DNA of 64,000 nucleotides from Micrasema longulum (lineage: Eukaryota; Arthropoda; Insecta; Trichoptera; Brachycentridae): NCBI GenBank assembly GCA_022494885.1, contig JAGVSM010004007.1, forward strand, positions 1 to 64,000. The letters run 5' to 3'. The position numbers and the translations under genes are program-made. The notes below the pieces were generated by a model that did no database searches, was not told the DNA's origin, and saw nothing but the letters and a program-made list of their open reading frames with translations. Of this stretch, positions 57,301 through 64,000 are shown piece by piece. Every line of letters begins with the position of its first letter. Positions within the stretch are counted from its first letter, which is position 1.

Positions 57301-60300
57301 CAAATTTCGGGCTTTTGAATGGCTTAGATATTCGCAAATAAATCGACATATTTTGGACGCTTTCTTTGAAATGTGGTCAATGTGATGTGATTCTTTTGTA
57401 TATTATTTATGAAAATTAGGTAATATTTACAAAATAAATTAAAATGAGTGTTTTTCATAAAAAAAAAAAAAACAGTTAATAAATCTGTGGCTTCGATCTT
57501 AAAGGTCCAATGTTTATTTTTCAACAATGTTTTGAATTTGTCTTTGGACACGAATCAACTAATTGGTAAAAGTAGAAGTATATAAATTGGAAAAAAGTTT
57601 TTGATGCTTGCTAAATATTGCTTGACTGGTAAAAATGCTAAGTCAATCCAACACTCAAAAAAAAAAATAGTTTTAAAATATGTGACCATTTCATTGACGC
57701 TCAAAGATTTTTGACAAGAAAAATCGACCAACACACATCGTCACTTTTATTAGTAAATTTAAGATCCAAGGAATTGACCAAGTAACATTTTACATGTAGG
57801 TAGATGTCACAAATGAAGAGTTAGAATTAGTAGTAAGTATTTAGTAAGTTAGTATACGTTTTGTATTTGACAGATATGTTTTTTTATTAAAAGTTCATTA
57901 ATAAAATTTATTCTTTAGATTATTACGTAACACTTCTTAATTGTTTGTTCTTTTTAATTTATTTTGTATTTCTGTGTTTGTTTAACTTTATAAATTTTTA
58001 AAAATCCCAAAAACATAATTTATGGTTATAAAATAAAATAAACTAAAATACTACCTTCCTTTAATGAACGAAACAAAAATGTTTAAATGCAAAATTTCAT
58101 GACAAATTTTACAGGCAAAATTGAATAAGTTTTTAATTTTTTTATTTTATTAAAAAATGATAATGTTTTTGAAATACGTTTATACTTTATATTAAAGTTG
58201 AAAGTACCATACATATAATGTACAATTAACAACAACTTACTTGAAAAGTCTGATCTTTGAGAAGCAATTGAACTCTAGAAAAAACACTAAAATGGCTCCT
58301 TAAAAATTGATTTTGTCCCTTGGTCATTTTCTCTTGTATGCCCATGATACGAGGGCGGATTGGTAATAAAGCTACTTAGCGCTAAATGGCAGCACAAACA
58401 CAAAAAAGATTTTTTTTCCAAATTGCGATCTGTCAAACGGCAGCTGTTAAAATGTTACTCAAATTCATCGATTAGTTTATTTGTTGTAGTCGTTTGAAGT
58501 AAACAACTTTTGTGTTTCTAGAAAAATTGAAAAATAGCGAATTTTGTGCAGTGATTAAACACTATTATTTAAAAGGGAAAAAGGCAAAAGAGACAAAAGA
58601 AAAGCTCGATAAACATTACGGTGAGTCTGCTCCATCAGATTACATGGTAAAATATTTGATTGCTGAATTTAAACGCGGCCGAACAAGCACTGTAACAATA
58701 CCATCAACAGGAAGGCCAAAAGAAGTGGTTACTGAAGAAAATATCAAAAAAATCCTCTATATAGTTATGAATGATCGCCAAGTTGCGTGAGATTGTTGAA
58801 ATGGTAAACATCTCATATGAACGTGTGTTCAACATTTTGCATGAACATTTGCATAAGAAAAAGCGCAGGCGCAGGCTTACAATTTTTATACCAAGGGCAC
58901 TCCTTTATAGAACTGTATGGATTCGCTGCTTATTTATATTTTTATAAGAAGATAAATTATTTTTTGTTTTGTACACTATTTTGTAAAAAGGACCTAAATT
59001 ATATGGTTATGGTATTTGTTATAATAAACATAGTGTAAAGTTTCCGCAAACCAAGTTTTGTAAAATTTCCATTGAAAATAAACGTAAAAATGGCATTTTT
59101 CAATATAAAATGATAAAAGCGCCATCTATAAATAATTAGTTTCATATTTTCGTTTAGAATCACCTTAAGTAGTGATGTTTTTAAAATTAATGTTCGTTAT
59201 CAAACACATCAAATAGTTCGTAATAACGATACAATATGTATAAAAAAGTTGGAATATCGTCTTACTAAGTGTGTAGAAGTAAAAGGAGACTATGTTGAGA
59301 AATAAATTATTTTTGAAAAAAAAAAAAGTTTTTTTCCTACTTTGGTAGCTTAATTTTCAATCTGCCCTCGTATATACAATGAACTGTAATAAAAATAAAA
59401 AAAAACCAAAATAAAGCACTCTTACATTCTGGATACGCTTCGTAGTTTATCGGAATTTCGAGAATCGAAAAAACGTTTGCTGAACCACCTAATAGCAGGC
59501 AAGCCAGCGTTCGGTCAGGACGTTTGTCGGGTCCGCTAGTTTTTAAAAATAAAATTGTATATATTTGCAATGTTTCATTTTTCTTAATCAATTTTTTAAA
59601 AAACTAAGCTATTCGCACTTTTTGAAAAATCCTCGATTCTGTTTATATATTATCAGTAGGTAATATAAAATAAATCGTTATTACACATAAAAAAATTTCG
59701 TAGTAAATTGACGTGAATAGTTTTTATCTGTGGGATAAAATAAAAGTAATTATGCAGAAAGTAGCCGGCTATAGAAAAGTGAAACTGAAATAATTGCACC
59801 TTTACGAAACGAGTGAAAAATCAAATCTTCACAACAGTTGGAATGTTTTTGACTTTGACAAATCATAAACAATGGATACATTAGTTTTTTTTAATATTAC
59901 AAACAAGAATCTAATTATGTATTTGACCAGTTTTATTGATTTGTAAAATACCGTCAGACTCCTCTAGTATTGTTGGTGTTTTTCGCAAATTGAAAAATGC
60001 CGTTTTTGTGATCGACACTATTTTCAGAAGGTTATTATTACAGTTTTTTGTATGAAAGAGGCCTGGTTGATTTTAACAGAACAAAGATTTATTAATCTTA
60101 CTGCAGCCGATAACATAATCTCCTTTTTTTTGAAATTGTGGACTGGCTGCTTTCTGCACTGTGTTCAAATGTTCTTAAGAGGACTGTACATGTGAACATG
60201 CGCATTGCACATGCTTACGGAAGTATTTTTTTAATTCATTTAACATGTTTGAAGAATTTACCTGGAACGTTGCTCTGTTCCGTGAATGGTTGAACCACAT

Positions 60301-63300
60301 GGTGAGTGCTCTGCATAATGGATATCTCTGCGTTTGAACTACTGAAAACCTAAACCCGCATAGTTCACAGCGGCACCGTCCCGCCATGGATAACCATCGC
60401 TCCAGGCAAGTCACATGGACCAGACCGAGGGAACCCTTACAGTGACATGGAGATATCAGTCTAGAAAGAGATAAAACATTTTGTAAAGCTGTACTTTCAT
60501 TACATTATAAAATAATACCAAAAATGAAACCACCCGGGTGAGAACTATTGGGTATACTATAAGCAGTTCAGAGGTTGGAATAGCGAAAAGGTAATCGGCG
60601 CTAGGTCTAACGGGATCTAACGCCCTGTCACTTGTTTAAAAGTGACGGGGATATAAACGTTTTAAGATTTTAAATTTATTTTTATTTATTTACAATTTAT
60701 TCATTTAAACATTTATTGAGATACAAGTACCAACTCCGTGGAACCAAAGTCCTGTGTTGAGTAGGGACGAATATATGTATAAAAGTTTGACAGTCAAAAT
60801 TATCATATTAGCTGCATACTCGTGTAACAAAAACACCATTAAAAATACACGGCAAATCAAATATAAAAAGAAACATGCAATAAAAATACATAAATACATT
60901 ACATTCGTCTCATCGTTTCTTTGAATCCCTTAAAATAACTATGTGTTTATTTGTGTTTTTCCTTTTTAAAAAAATGTTATGATTATTTTATTTTATTTTT
61001 ACATCTGAGCATGTTTTTCATTCTTTATTTTAATTCTTAACTCTTAATTACTTTTACAAATTTTCTTAATTTTTTAACTTCTATTTATGATTTTTCTTTC
61101 TTCTTTTTTTGTACTTTAAATAATAACCTTGCAAATAATTACTTTATAATAAATTCACTGGTTCATTAGAGTTAAGTCTAACAGTGTAAAATATAAAACT
61201 TTTTAACTGTACTGTATGTTTCCTAAATAAAATAAAAAAATTAAAATAAATAAAATAAATAAAATAAATAAAATAAATAAAATAAATAAAATAAAATAAA
61301 TTAAATAAATTAAATAAATAAAACGAATAAAATAAAATAAATGAATAAAATAAATAAAATAAATGAAATAAATAAAATAAATGAAATAAATAAAATAAAT
61401 AAAAATAAATAAAATAAATAAAATAAATAAAATAAATAAAATAAATAAAATAAATAAAATAAATAAAATAAATAAAATAAAATAAAATAAAATAAAATAA
61501 ATAAAATAAAGAAAACAACAAAATAACAAAACAAATAAACAAATAAAATAAACAAAACAAATAAAATAAATAAAATAAATAAAATAAATAAATAAATAAA
61601 TAAATAAAATAACAAAATAAATAAAACAACAAATAAACAAAATAAATAAAATAAATAAAATAAATAAAAATAAATAAAATAAATAAAATAAATAAACAAA
61701 TAAAAAACAAAATAACAAAATAAACAAAATAAATAAAATAAATAAAATAAACAAAACAAACAAAATAACAAAATAAATAAAATAAATAAAAAAATAAATA
61801 AAATAAATAAAATAAATAAAATAAATAAAATAAATAAAGCAATAAAATAAATAAAATAAATAAAATAAATAAAATAAATAAAATAAATAAAATAAATAAA
61901 ACAAACAAAATAAATAAAATAAATAAAATAAATAAAATAAATAAAATAAATAAAATAAATAAAATAAATAAAATAAATAAAATAAATAAAATAAATAAAA
62001 TAAATAAAATAAATAAAATAAATAAAATAAATAAAATAAATAAAATAAATAAAATCAATAAAATCAATAAAATAAATAAAATAAATAAAAAATAAATGAA
62101 AGAATTAAAAATAAAATTTAAATAAAACCAACCAACTCAAATATTTGAAAAACCATAAAAGAGGTTTACACTCAAATTCCTCCACCTAAGGAAGATCCAG
62201 TCCTAAAATTCTTTTTCGAAAATACATTTTGTCCTTGAGAGCTTTACACCCTCTTCCGAAAAATTAAACACTCTCGTTAAAACCCTCTCGTTAAACACTC
62301 TCGTCAAATTGATACGAGCATATTAATCTCTGTTCACTGTTTACTGTAAAAATACAAAAAGCCGCATACGTTGGCCTCATATTCCATGTAAAAAAAATAC
62401 GCTCTTCTTCAGCTACAGTAGGGAAGATAGAGTGTAGACGGGGCGGGGCATAGGGTGCAAAAGAATATCATGGCTTAAGACTCTTCGGTAGTGGTTGAAA
62501 TACCGGATGGAGCAATTGTCACCAGAATGGCCCGGGATCGAGAGGAGTTTCAAGTGATGATCGTCAAACTTGGAAAGAAATGCACGAGAAAAAGAAGAAG
62601 ATGGATATTTTTGAGATATTATTCTTCTCTCTCTTTTATGAAACTGTCTGGTTCTTTGTGCCAACTGAACCTACATAATAGTGTAATAGTGGTTTGCAGC
62701 GGGGTAGGAAGAACTAAAAACTCTAAAATTATGAAAAATATGAAGAAAATTCCTAGAGGATCCAATCTTAGTAAGGATAAGTGTACGACTGTGCGGAAGA
62801 GGATTAGAGCAGAATAGAAAGGAACAAAAAGTACAGAAGAGTAGCCAAATAGAGAAATATAAAATTATACCATGGGATGATAAGGGGAAAGAAGCGTGAG
62901 AGAGAATCGGAGCAGGGCTAAAAAAGAGAGGAACCAAAAAGGAAATTCAATGATATAAACTGATAGAGAAAATATCTGAAAGGATCACATTTCACTTTGG
63001 AATTCACTAGAAATGTGAATACACTATTTGGAGGAATCAAGAAAGGAAGTAAGAAGCAACAATTGTAGAAAAATGATCGGAGTTAAGAGTTTAGAGCGTG
63101 CCTGGAGGAAACAAAACGAACTTAGAGTTGTAACGGCAGAAAAAAGAATTTGATTTAAATTTTGAAATAAAAAGCGTATCTCTAAACCAGAGATGTTTTA
63201 TAAAATATATATACATATATGTACATACGTACTTTTTCAGTTTACGCATGCCTAAATATGTCACCGTGATTATTTCGTAATACACGAGAGTAGAATTAAA

Positions 63301-63963
63301 CTCAGTGTGTCAAAAATACGACATTTGATGAAACCGTGGAAAGAGCCTACGCGTTAAAAGAAGGCGCACTTTACAAGAGATATTAAATACTTTCATATTT
63401 TTTTACTGTGTATGTAAGCAGGTAATCAATTTATCAAAATGCTTGTTTTTCTTTAAGAGTTAGCATCAGAAATACTTTAAAGCCTACGAACATGTTTTGA
63501 CTGTAAACGTGTAAACCATTTTGACAGTTCTGTGATATACGAGTCTATCCCTTTTCAAACGACCTACAGAAAGTCTCTACCTATTTGTTTTTGCACATTT
63601 ATGTTTCGTATATAAATCTATGTAATCCAGAATTTGAGCATGAATATTATTACCTTTCTGGTCCAGATACCATGCAAATACGACAAATACCGACTCCCAT
63701 ACTGGATGATGAGTGCTCTCGAAGACTGATACTAGACCACGTAGGGACGTAAGGCTGAATTATTGTATATTCTGAGGACGATCTTTCAATTTTAGGGCTT
63801 TTGGATGAATTTTTGGGAACGGATTTTATAGAAATAGCTTCGTCTGCTGCAATGCGAGTCTGATTTAGGTTAGTCATCATTAACTGAATGTTCTGATTTG
63901 CAAGAAACGTTTTTTTATCTTCATTTTTTTCAGGGATTGTGGAAGGTTTCGGAAGAATGATAT
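36020..63963 (-). CDS. MARCH-type RING-CH E3 ubiquitin ligase, 3' part
   Basis: Membrane-anchored E3 ligases of this family ubiquitinate membrane proteins in the endosomal and secretory system. Three exons are seen: 63654-63963, 60262-60460 and 36020-36312. Joined, they give GICRICMVSGPER + LISPCHCKGSLGLVHVTCLE + RWL...CRCELCGF. That is a full C-x2-C-x11-C-x-C-x7-H-x2-C-x12-C-x2-C RING-CH finger. Exon 3 supplies two hydrophobic segments, as in MARCH2/3 (known order: RING-CH, TM, short loop, TM, cytosolic tail). Phases agree at the first junction (AG|A) and at the second (0|0), but exon 3 then reads out of frame unless one T is added in the run at 36300-36302. The intron before it is 23.9 kb. 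The gene starts beyond 64000. The nearest subgroup is MARCH2/3-like by layout; the orthologue is not settled. Confidence 0.82.
36575..36675. repeat. foldback element with ~35-bp near-perfect arms
   Basis: Arm cgcggccgtagaaaacactt-ttatatcgcgtattt pairs with aaatacgcgagataaaagtg-ttttctacggccgcg around a 7-base loop. The flanks (ctgctattcttattcgcatt and gagcgtttggaatatcacct) extend the pairing imperfectly. It is a relative of 5717-5835 and 12383-12511, and lies in the large MARCH intron. Confidence 0.75.
36700..37330. other. no gene recognised (MARCH intron)
   Basis: AT-rich. A cagtcagtcggtgttctttt word at 37200 resembles one at 38405 and may belong to the duplicated block that follows. Confidence 0.4.
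37515..37735. other. CpG-rich island-like segment
   Basis: CG dinucleotides are dense here (cgcgcgaattc, atcgcgcccac, tacgcgcgtatatcgcgtg, gactcgcgc, gaatcgcggcgg) while the flanks are AT-rich. The ends ggggcgaattttcctcg and, reversed, gaggcccagaaagggcgaat form a weak inverted repeat. It may be a separate insertion in the block around it. Confidence 0.5.
38215..38325. repeat. hairpin, arms ~21 bp
   Basis: gtcactttaatgaaacaaac-gcctagat pairs with atctaggcgtt-agaaagtgac around ~55 bases. It is probably a small MITE inside the block at 37340-38790. Confidence 0.5.
38800..39825. other. intron, mostly nothing; LINE piece at 39295-39365
   Basis: 39295-39365 is the reverse complement of 28740-28815 and reads, on plus, the LINE coding words TSGNTMLHHRVQ. 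The rest is unassigned. Confidence 0.45.
39828..40015 (+). repeat. tRNA-derived SINE, family 1 (best-preserved head)
   Basis: A-box ctcgtagtgtaatggtcagc and B-box tcgggttcgattcccgacat, then atacttatttaaaaaggtgt, gactggtacctgaagcg and taacaaaaatgat. The tRNA-like fold of the head is nearly complete but the 3' acceptor strand leads into SINE body, so it is not a functional tRNA. Confidence 0.85.
40195..40420 (-). repeat. tRNA-related SINE, family 3
   Basis: The minus-strand head (tgtggtggttgacgcgttca, then ctgggttagattacc) is followed by a body ending near agttctgtg. It is homologous to 2700-2905. Confidence 0.5.
40425..41019. other. no gene recognised
   Basis: AT-rich with small unconvincing frames. 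Confidence 0.4.
41020..41209 (-). pseudogene. transposase-like C-terminal tail fragment
   Basis: The minus-strand frame contains ALNEKIERCVNEIQVHLRKT, then FDKRWRMCLQSRGGHLSDVL and a stop. The (L)xxRI...x(V)xxRxxxCLxxxGGH(F/L) form is a common ending of DNA-transposon proteins. A related ending (RIKQRRGGHLNDIIF) lies inside family A P-like elements. It abuts the left end of the element at 41210. Confidence 0.45.
41210..42245 (+). mobile_element. two P-like family A copies fused in tandem
   Basis: The first copy starts catagaattaagaatagtcc at 41210 and runs to cttacattcgtgttgt at ~41770. The second continues directly as catttaaaagtgtagaaat, i.e. without its first ~130 bases, and ends at ~42245, also short of its right end. 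The joint coincides with the word gtgttgt that both parts share, as expected of recombination between copies. The MPCCV-like frame is visible in the first copy. Confidence 0.7.
42262..42470 (+). repeat. 'TTAATCATCAGTGT' MITE, right half
   Basis: Shares caaaacatctaattaag, ttgaattgaccaaaccg, acgtttaatcatcagtgtgg and gagtagagaagattcataat with 12502-12888. Confidence 0.6.
42477..43485. repeat. head-to-head pair of TGCAGAAAGCAGCC elements forming a large palindrome
   Basis: Copy 1 (42477-42873) has ends tgcagaaagcagccagtcc and tatggctgctttctg. After ~20 bases, copy 2 runs in opposite orientation from ~42896 to ~43485, interrupted by the hairpin element at 43166-43410. Arms share aaactgagataatag, caaacaagaatctta, tttttctagtgctg and gaccagttttta words. 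The solo copy at 59753-60158 shows the unit length (406 bp). Confidence 0.75.
43166..43410. mobile_element. 245-bp foldback MITE nested in the palindrome
   Basis: The left arm aagctagggtttcctaggac-agcggtgcccgtattttaac-ggccgtagtgaacggt pairs without mismatch with the right arm for these ~56 bases and imperfectly for ~50 more. It is flanked by TA (43164-43165 and 43411-43412), consistent with a Tc1/mariner-type 2-bp duplication. The matching arm at ~42585 lacks it, so the empty site is visible in the same window. Confidence 0.85.
43478..43832 (-). repeat. 'TTAATCATCAGTGT' MITE, near-complete copy
   Basis: Shares ccacactcatgattaaacg, tttggtcaattcaactt, gatttcacgtgttcatattt, acgtttaatcatcagtgttg and gatccagaataccatccctg with 12502-12888. 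Outer and inner inverted repeats are both visible. Confidence 0.65.
43880..44200. repeat. SINE family 2 remnant plus LINE-like tail
   Basis: 43900-44000 (tttacccacacattttaatt, gaccattttct, caaataagttgtggc, gatttgaaccttggac) is a decayed reverse copy of the family 2 body and head. 44020-44170 (tttattatttatttattatc..ctagggcagggctatttacc) looks like a LINE 3' end. Both are weak. Confidence 0.35.
44200..44480 (+). repeat. degenerate A-rich minisatellite
   Basis: Units like acatagtaaaaa, atgtagtaaaaa and acataataaaaa recur about every 12-15 bases with many changes. No coding. Confidence 0.5.
44628..44670 (-). repeat. SINE family 2 head fragment
   Basis: ctacgggaccacaacccggt matches the reverse of the family 2 head at 54530-54550. 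Confidence 0.4.
45171..45968 (+). mobile_element. P-element-like family A, second copy with both ends
   Basis: It is 798 bp. Starts catagaattaagaatagtcc; ends ...gactattcttaattctatg. Flanks gattgaac (45163-45170) and gtttgaac (45969-45976) agree at 7 of 8. The frame at 45307-45387 reads MPCCVLLKCTNTAKILKKH and GITFHV. The right half, on plus, gives RELMKIGLRIKQLCGRHL-like coding, as in 31005-31811. Confidence 0.75.
46250..46510 (-). repeat. dispersed 'ccagccaatgacaggtcataagcc' repeat, copy 4 (reverse)
   Basis: Reverse order of gtctaggcatttacaagg, cttatgatcagtatttgg, attcaccattttgcctatg and cttcgattcttccatcag, then ctatttatgcaggtgagatt and taggcaacgcc. It shows that the family is longer on this side than in copies 1-3. 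Confidence 0.6.
46511..47639. other. no gene recognised
   Basis: AT-rich, unassigned. Confidence 0.45.
47640..48070 (+). repeat. dispersed 'ccagccaatgacaggtcataagcc' repeat, copy 5, with 115-bp tandem duplication
   Basis: The unit starting cttacccgcatgataaagg begins at 47765 and again at 47880; the two are nearly identical (tttt/tttc, catgggcag/cacgggctg). It is followed by the family's aaaccagccaatgacaggtc and aagccctctaaatg. Left of it (47640-47760) is a reversed piece of the same family (acattcaccattctacctag, ggcgttgcctagtagg). Confidence 0.75.
48290..48400 (+). repeat. half of an AAGAAGCTTG foldback element
   Basis: taccttgataaagaagcttg-tatagctttgaaaccggtcg followed by gttaaaaacaaagttgtttc matches one arm of 52945-53050. 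Confidence 0.55.
48401..49190. other. no gene recognised
   Basis: AT-rich; a 97-codon frame at 48536-48829 has no family feature. Confidence 0.4.
49200..49440 (+). repeat. (CA/TA)-rich microsatellite
   Basis: Alternating acacata/cata/tatata units for ~220 bases. The tatatccac...gtggatata part also forms a short palindrome at 49365-49420. Confidence 0.8.
49441..50008. other. no gene recognised
   Basis: Unassigned intronic DNA. The word caagaatagtcc just before 50009 resembles the family A end and may be a coincidence or a fragment. Confidence 0.35.
50009..50974. mobile_element. DNA element with perfect 30-bp terminal inverted repeats
   Basis: Left end ccagtagctcaatcacaaat-aactatcaac (50009-50038) and right end (50945-50974) are perfect reverse complements over 30 bases. 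The interior (966 bp total) has no recognised transposase; the longest frame (50435-50734, plus) shows no motif. No clear target duplication was found next to the ends. Superfamily not assigned. Confidence 0.7.
51121..51830 (+). pseudogene. LINE reverse transcriptase C-terminus with 3' UTR
   Basis: An almost open frame (stops at 51430, 51467, ~51640) reads YNAKKSAVLIFKHKR, LTVTAKLKYLGNILTDDCKD, DQDIERQRRAINVSASMLAR, RQLFGLLRYCSASEMFTAGR, VNTFAALLHQRAWGLWERLK and SPLFERWRDM. The N.KKS...KYLG..ITDD..DD.DI.R..R..N...ML.RRF order is typical of jockey/CR1-like elements. The 3' UTR ends near 51820 at an A-run. Confidence 0.85.
51831..52536. other. no gene recognised
   Basis: AT-rich, unassigned. 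Confidence 0.4.
52537..52700 (+). repeat. tRNA-derived SINE, family 1, 5'-truncated
   Basis: Begins in the head at gggcctcgggttcgattccc, then atggttgacatgaaatattt, ctggactggtacctgaagc, and ends taacaaaaatgattaagat with acgcggcgattgg. Confidence 0.8.
52945..53050. repeat. AAGAAGCTTG foldback element, 45-bp arms
   Basis: ccgaccggtttcaaagcaaa-caagcttcttcgtcaag pairs with cttgacaaagaagcttg-tttgttttgaaaacggtagg around gactagtt with acgt on both sides. About 4-5 mismatches in the arms. Confidence 0.75.
53100..54110. other. no gene recognised; possible LINE tail at 53840-53935
   Basis: 53840-53935 (cgcatttatttattatttg... ggtaatctatataaactag) resembles the reverse of a LINE 3' end. Otherwise unassigned. 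Confidence 0.35.
54115..54182 (+). repeat. (TTTTA)n microsatellite
   Basis: Runs of tttta with occasional ttatc and ttata variants over ~65 bases. Confidence 0.8.
54370..54560 (-). repeat. tRNA-derived SINE, family 2
   Basis: On the minus strand: head ggttgtggtcccgtggctag, ctcggactcacagaccaaag, B box ggttcgaatcccactctacc, then ttgattccattttctaatag and tgagttatttacaactcgtt. The body matches 34075-34215. Confidence 0.75.
54870..55149 (-). mobile_element. P-like family A, truncated copy
   Basis: On the minus strand it starts catagaattaagagtagtcc at 55149 and runs through the THAP-like frame (tatgccgtgttgtgtcctt) to about 54870. The other half is missing. Confidence 0.7.
55590..55745 (-). repeat. 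dispersed repeat fragment related to 46250-46510
   Basis: Shares ttgatttaagtaaaataaaa-gagctgaaac, gagatttatctgat and tatttcacatgctagtcaac with the region right of 46390. Confidence 0.5.
55980..56366 (+). mobile_element. Tigger/pogo-like non-autonomous element
   Basis: 387 bp with ends cagtagaactccaactatcc and, reversed, cagcagaactccaattatct. The subterminal ctccgactatccgaatg is repeated inward, and ctatccgaatgtggtccgg lies near the right end. TA precedes the left end (55978-55979). A short frame (RKWMMTVKQLTLNEMFSKQ then stop) resembles the C-terminal tail of pogo/Tigger transposases. The catalytic part is deleted. Confidence 0.75.
56820..57110 (-). pseudogene. LINE RT tail fragment
   Basis: The minus strand reads RILAGLIFLHKLISNCIDAH, then DILAQININVPRRNSRTNPV and GNYKTNIGFFSPLPRILKTV. 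The LxxxxxxVPxRxxR...RTNxGFxxPLxRxxxxxN order is that of jockey-type reverse transcriptases. Close relative of 12120-12345. Confidence 0.75.
57111..58347. other. no gene recognised
   Basis: AT-rich intronic DNA. Confidence 0.45.
58350..59370 (+). mobile_element. mariner element with foreign interior
   Basis: It has the same TIRs as 23908-25198 (cgagggcggattggtaataa; reversed right end cgagggcagattgaaaatt), flanked by TA at 58348-58349 and 59371-59372. From the left end to ~58860 it is mariner (KLKNSEFCAVIKHYYLKGKK, HYGESAPSDYMVKYLIAEFK) with a small deletion near 58783 that breaks the frame. From ~58861 to ~59238 the sequence has no match in the first copy. From ~59240 (aaaaaagttggaatatcgtc) the mariner right end resumes. 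All catalytic aspartates are gone. Confidence 0.85.
59753..60158. repeat. TGCAGAAAGCAGCC element, solo copy
   Basis: Ends tgcagaaagtagccgg and (reversed) tgcagaaagcagccagtcc. The interior (caaacaagaatctaatta, ctctagtattgttgg, gatcgacactattttcagaa) matches both arms of 42477-43485. It lies just downstream of MARCH exon 2. Confidence 0.75.
60262..60460 (-). CDS. MARCH-like gene, second RING-CH exon
   Basis: Acceptor ctttctag; the first base A completes an Arg codon from the previous exon; donor GTAAAT. It encodes LISPCHCKGSLGLVHVTCLE, then RWLSMAGRCRCELCGFRFSV and VQTQRYPLCRALTMWFNHSR. It supplies the last six metal ligands of the RING-CH (C, C, H, C, C, C). A later AG at 60436-60437 would delete CHC, so the upstream acceptor was chosen. 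Confidence 0.9.
60461..61220. other. MARCH intron; repeat piece at 60660-60790
   Basis: 60700-60770 (taccaactccgtggaa, caaagtcctgtgttgagt) matches part of the element at 32477-33448 (near 32780-32815). The rest is unassigned. Confidence 0.45.
61226..62097 (+). repeat. 9-bp minisatellite (AAATAAAAT)n
   Basis: About 870 bases of aaataaaat units with scattered changes (aacaaa, aatgaa, aaaacg). On the minus strand a 9-base unit is three codons (LFI or YFI type) and lacks stops, so long reading frames of 153-307 codons appear that are pure repeat. I do not treat them as genes. Confidence 0.95.
62480..62605 (+). pseudogene. RTE-like LINE 3' remnant
   Basis: It reads DSSVVVEIPDGAIVTRMARD, then REEFQVMIVKL, and a gaagaagaag-like tail. 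The ARDREEFQVMI part corresponds to AQDREAFSQVI at the end of the 5078-5690 fragment. Confidence 0.5.
62606..63653. other. MARCH intron, no gene recognised
   Basis: A-rich, unassigned sequence. Confidence 0.45.
63654..63963 (-). CDS. MARCH-like gene, exon with first RING-CH cysteines
   Basis: Acceptor atttttcag (owes one base), donor GTAATA leaving AG. It encodes a Ser/Lys-rich segment (ILPKPSTIPEKNEDKKTF, SIKSVPKNSSKSPKIERSSS, SISLREHSSSSMGVG), then ICRICMVSGPE. The C-R-I-C is the first ligand pair of the RING-CH domain. The N-terminal region is cytosolic and disordered, as in many MARCH proteins. Upstream exons are outside the window. Confidence 0.88.
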
Positions 63964-64000
63964 CTGAAAAATTACATTAATTAACCACAGAATTTGTAAA

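Noticed and set aside
59337..59591. 84-codon minus-strand frame next to the MARCH exons
   Set aside because: Overlaps the mariner right end and has no MARCH C-terminal features; the 36020 exon fits phase and layout instead.
61144..62067. 307-codon minus-strand reading frame of LFI repeats, and two overlapping long frames
   Set aside because: Entirely encoded by the 9-bp minisatellite; open because of period and composition, no splice or start context.

Overview
The window is AT-rich eukaryotic DNA from an insect, most likely a holometabolous one. The evidence is short coding exons with GT..AG introns, a recognisable exuperantia gene (an insect maternal-RNA localisation factor), and a heavy load of DNA transposons, tRNA-derived SINEs and non-LTR retrotransposon remnants. 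The order cannot be fixed from sequence alone. Lepidoptera would fit the TE style, but that is only an impression.

Three host genes are recognisable. (1) 1235-4265, plus strand: the last three coding exons of a lysosomal glucosylceramidase (Gba1-like, GH30); the upstream exons lie outside the window. (2) 7537-20447, minus strand, convergent with Gba1: a complete nine-coding-exon exuperantia gene encoding 413 residues, with every splice phase consistent. (3) 36020-63963, minus strand: the 3' part of a MARCH-type RING-CH E3 ubiquitin ligase. It has three exons, a complete C4HC3 RING-CH finger assembled across an exon junction, a 24-kb intron, and a last exon that appears to be one nucleotide out of frame. 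A fourth minus-strand coding exon (30102-30246) looks real but I cannot name it.

The rest is mobile DNA, much of it nested. It includes one near-complete mariner (23908-25198) and one mariner whose interior is replaced by unrelated sequence (58350-59370). The most interesting group is P-element-like: a dispersed ~0.8 kb family with 8-bp target duplications and a short THAP-like reading frame (31005-31811, 45171-45968 and four to five damaged copies), plus a second, different element (32477-33448) that carries a THAP first exon and has split a SINE, leaving an 8-bp duplication. Other elements are a PIF/Harbinger-like element (9651-10376), a 30-bp-TIR element (50009-50974), a Tigger-like element (55980-56366), a GGAAGTTCAG-ended MITE family, several foldback families, three SINE families, and about a dozen LINE 3' fragments.

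Simple-sequence structure includes a ~0.9 kb 9-bp minisatellite (61226-62097) that creates long spurious reading frames, a 64-bp repeat at an exuperantia splice donor, and a 115-bp recent tandem duplication (47765-47994). I saw no rRNA, functional tRNA or CRISPR. No single previously undescribed multi-gene system is evident; the THAP-bearing non-autonomous families are the best candidates for something new.
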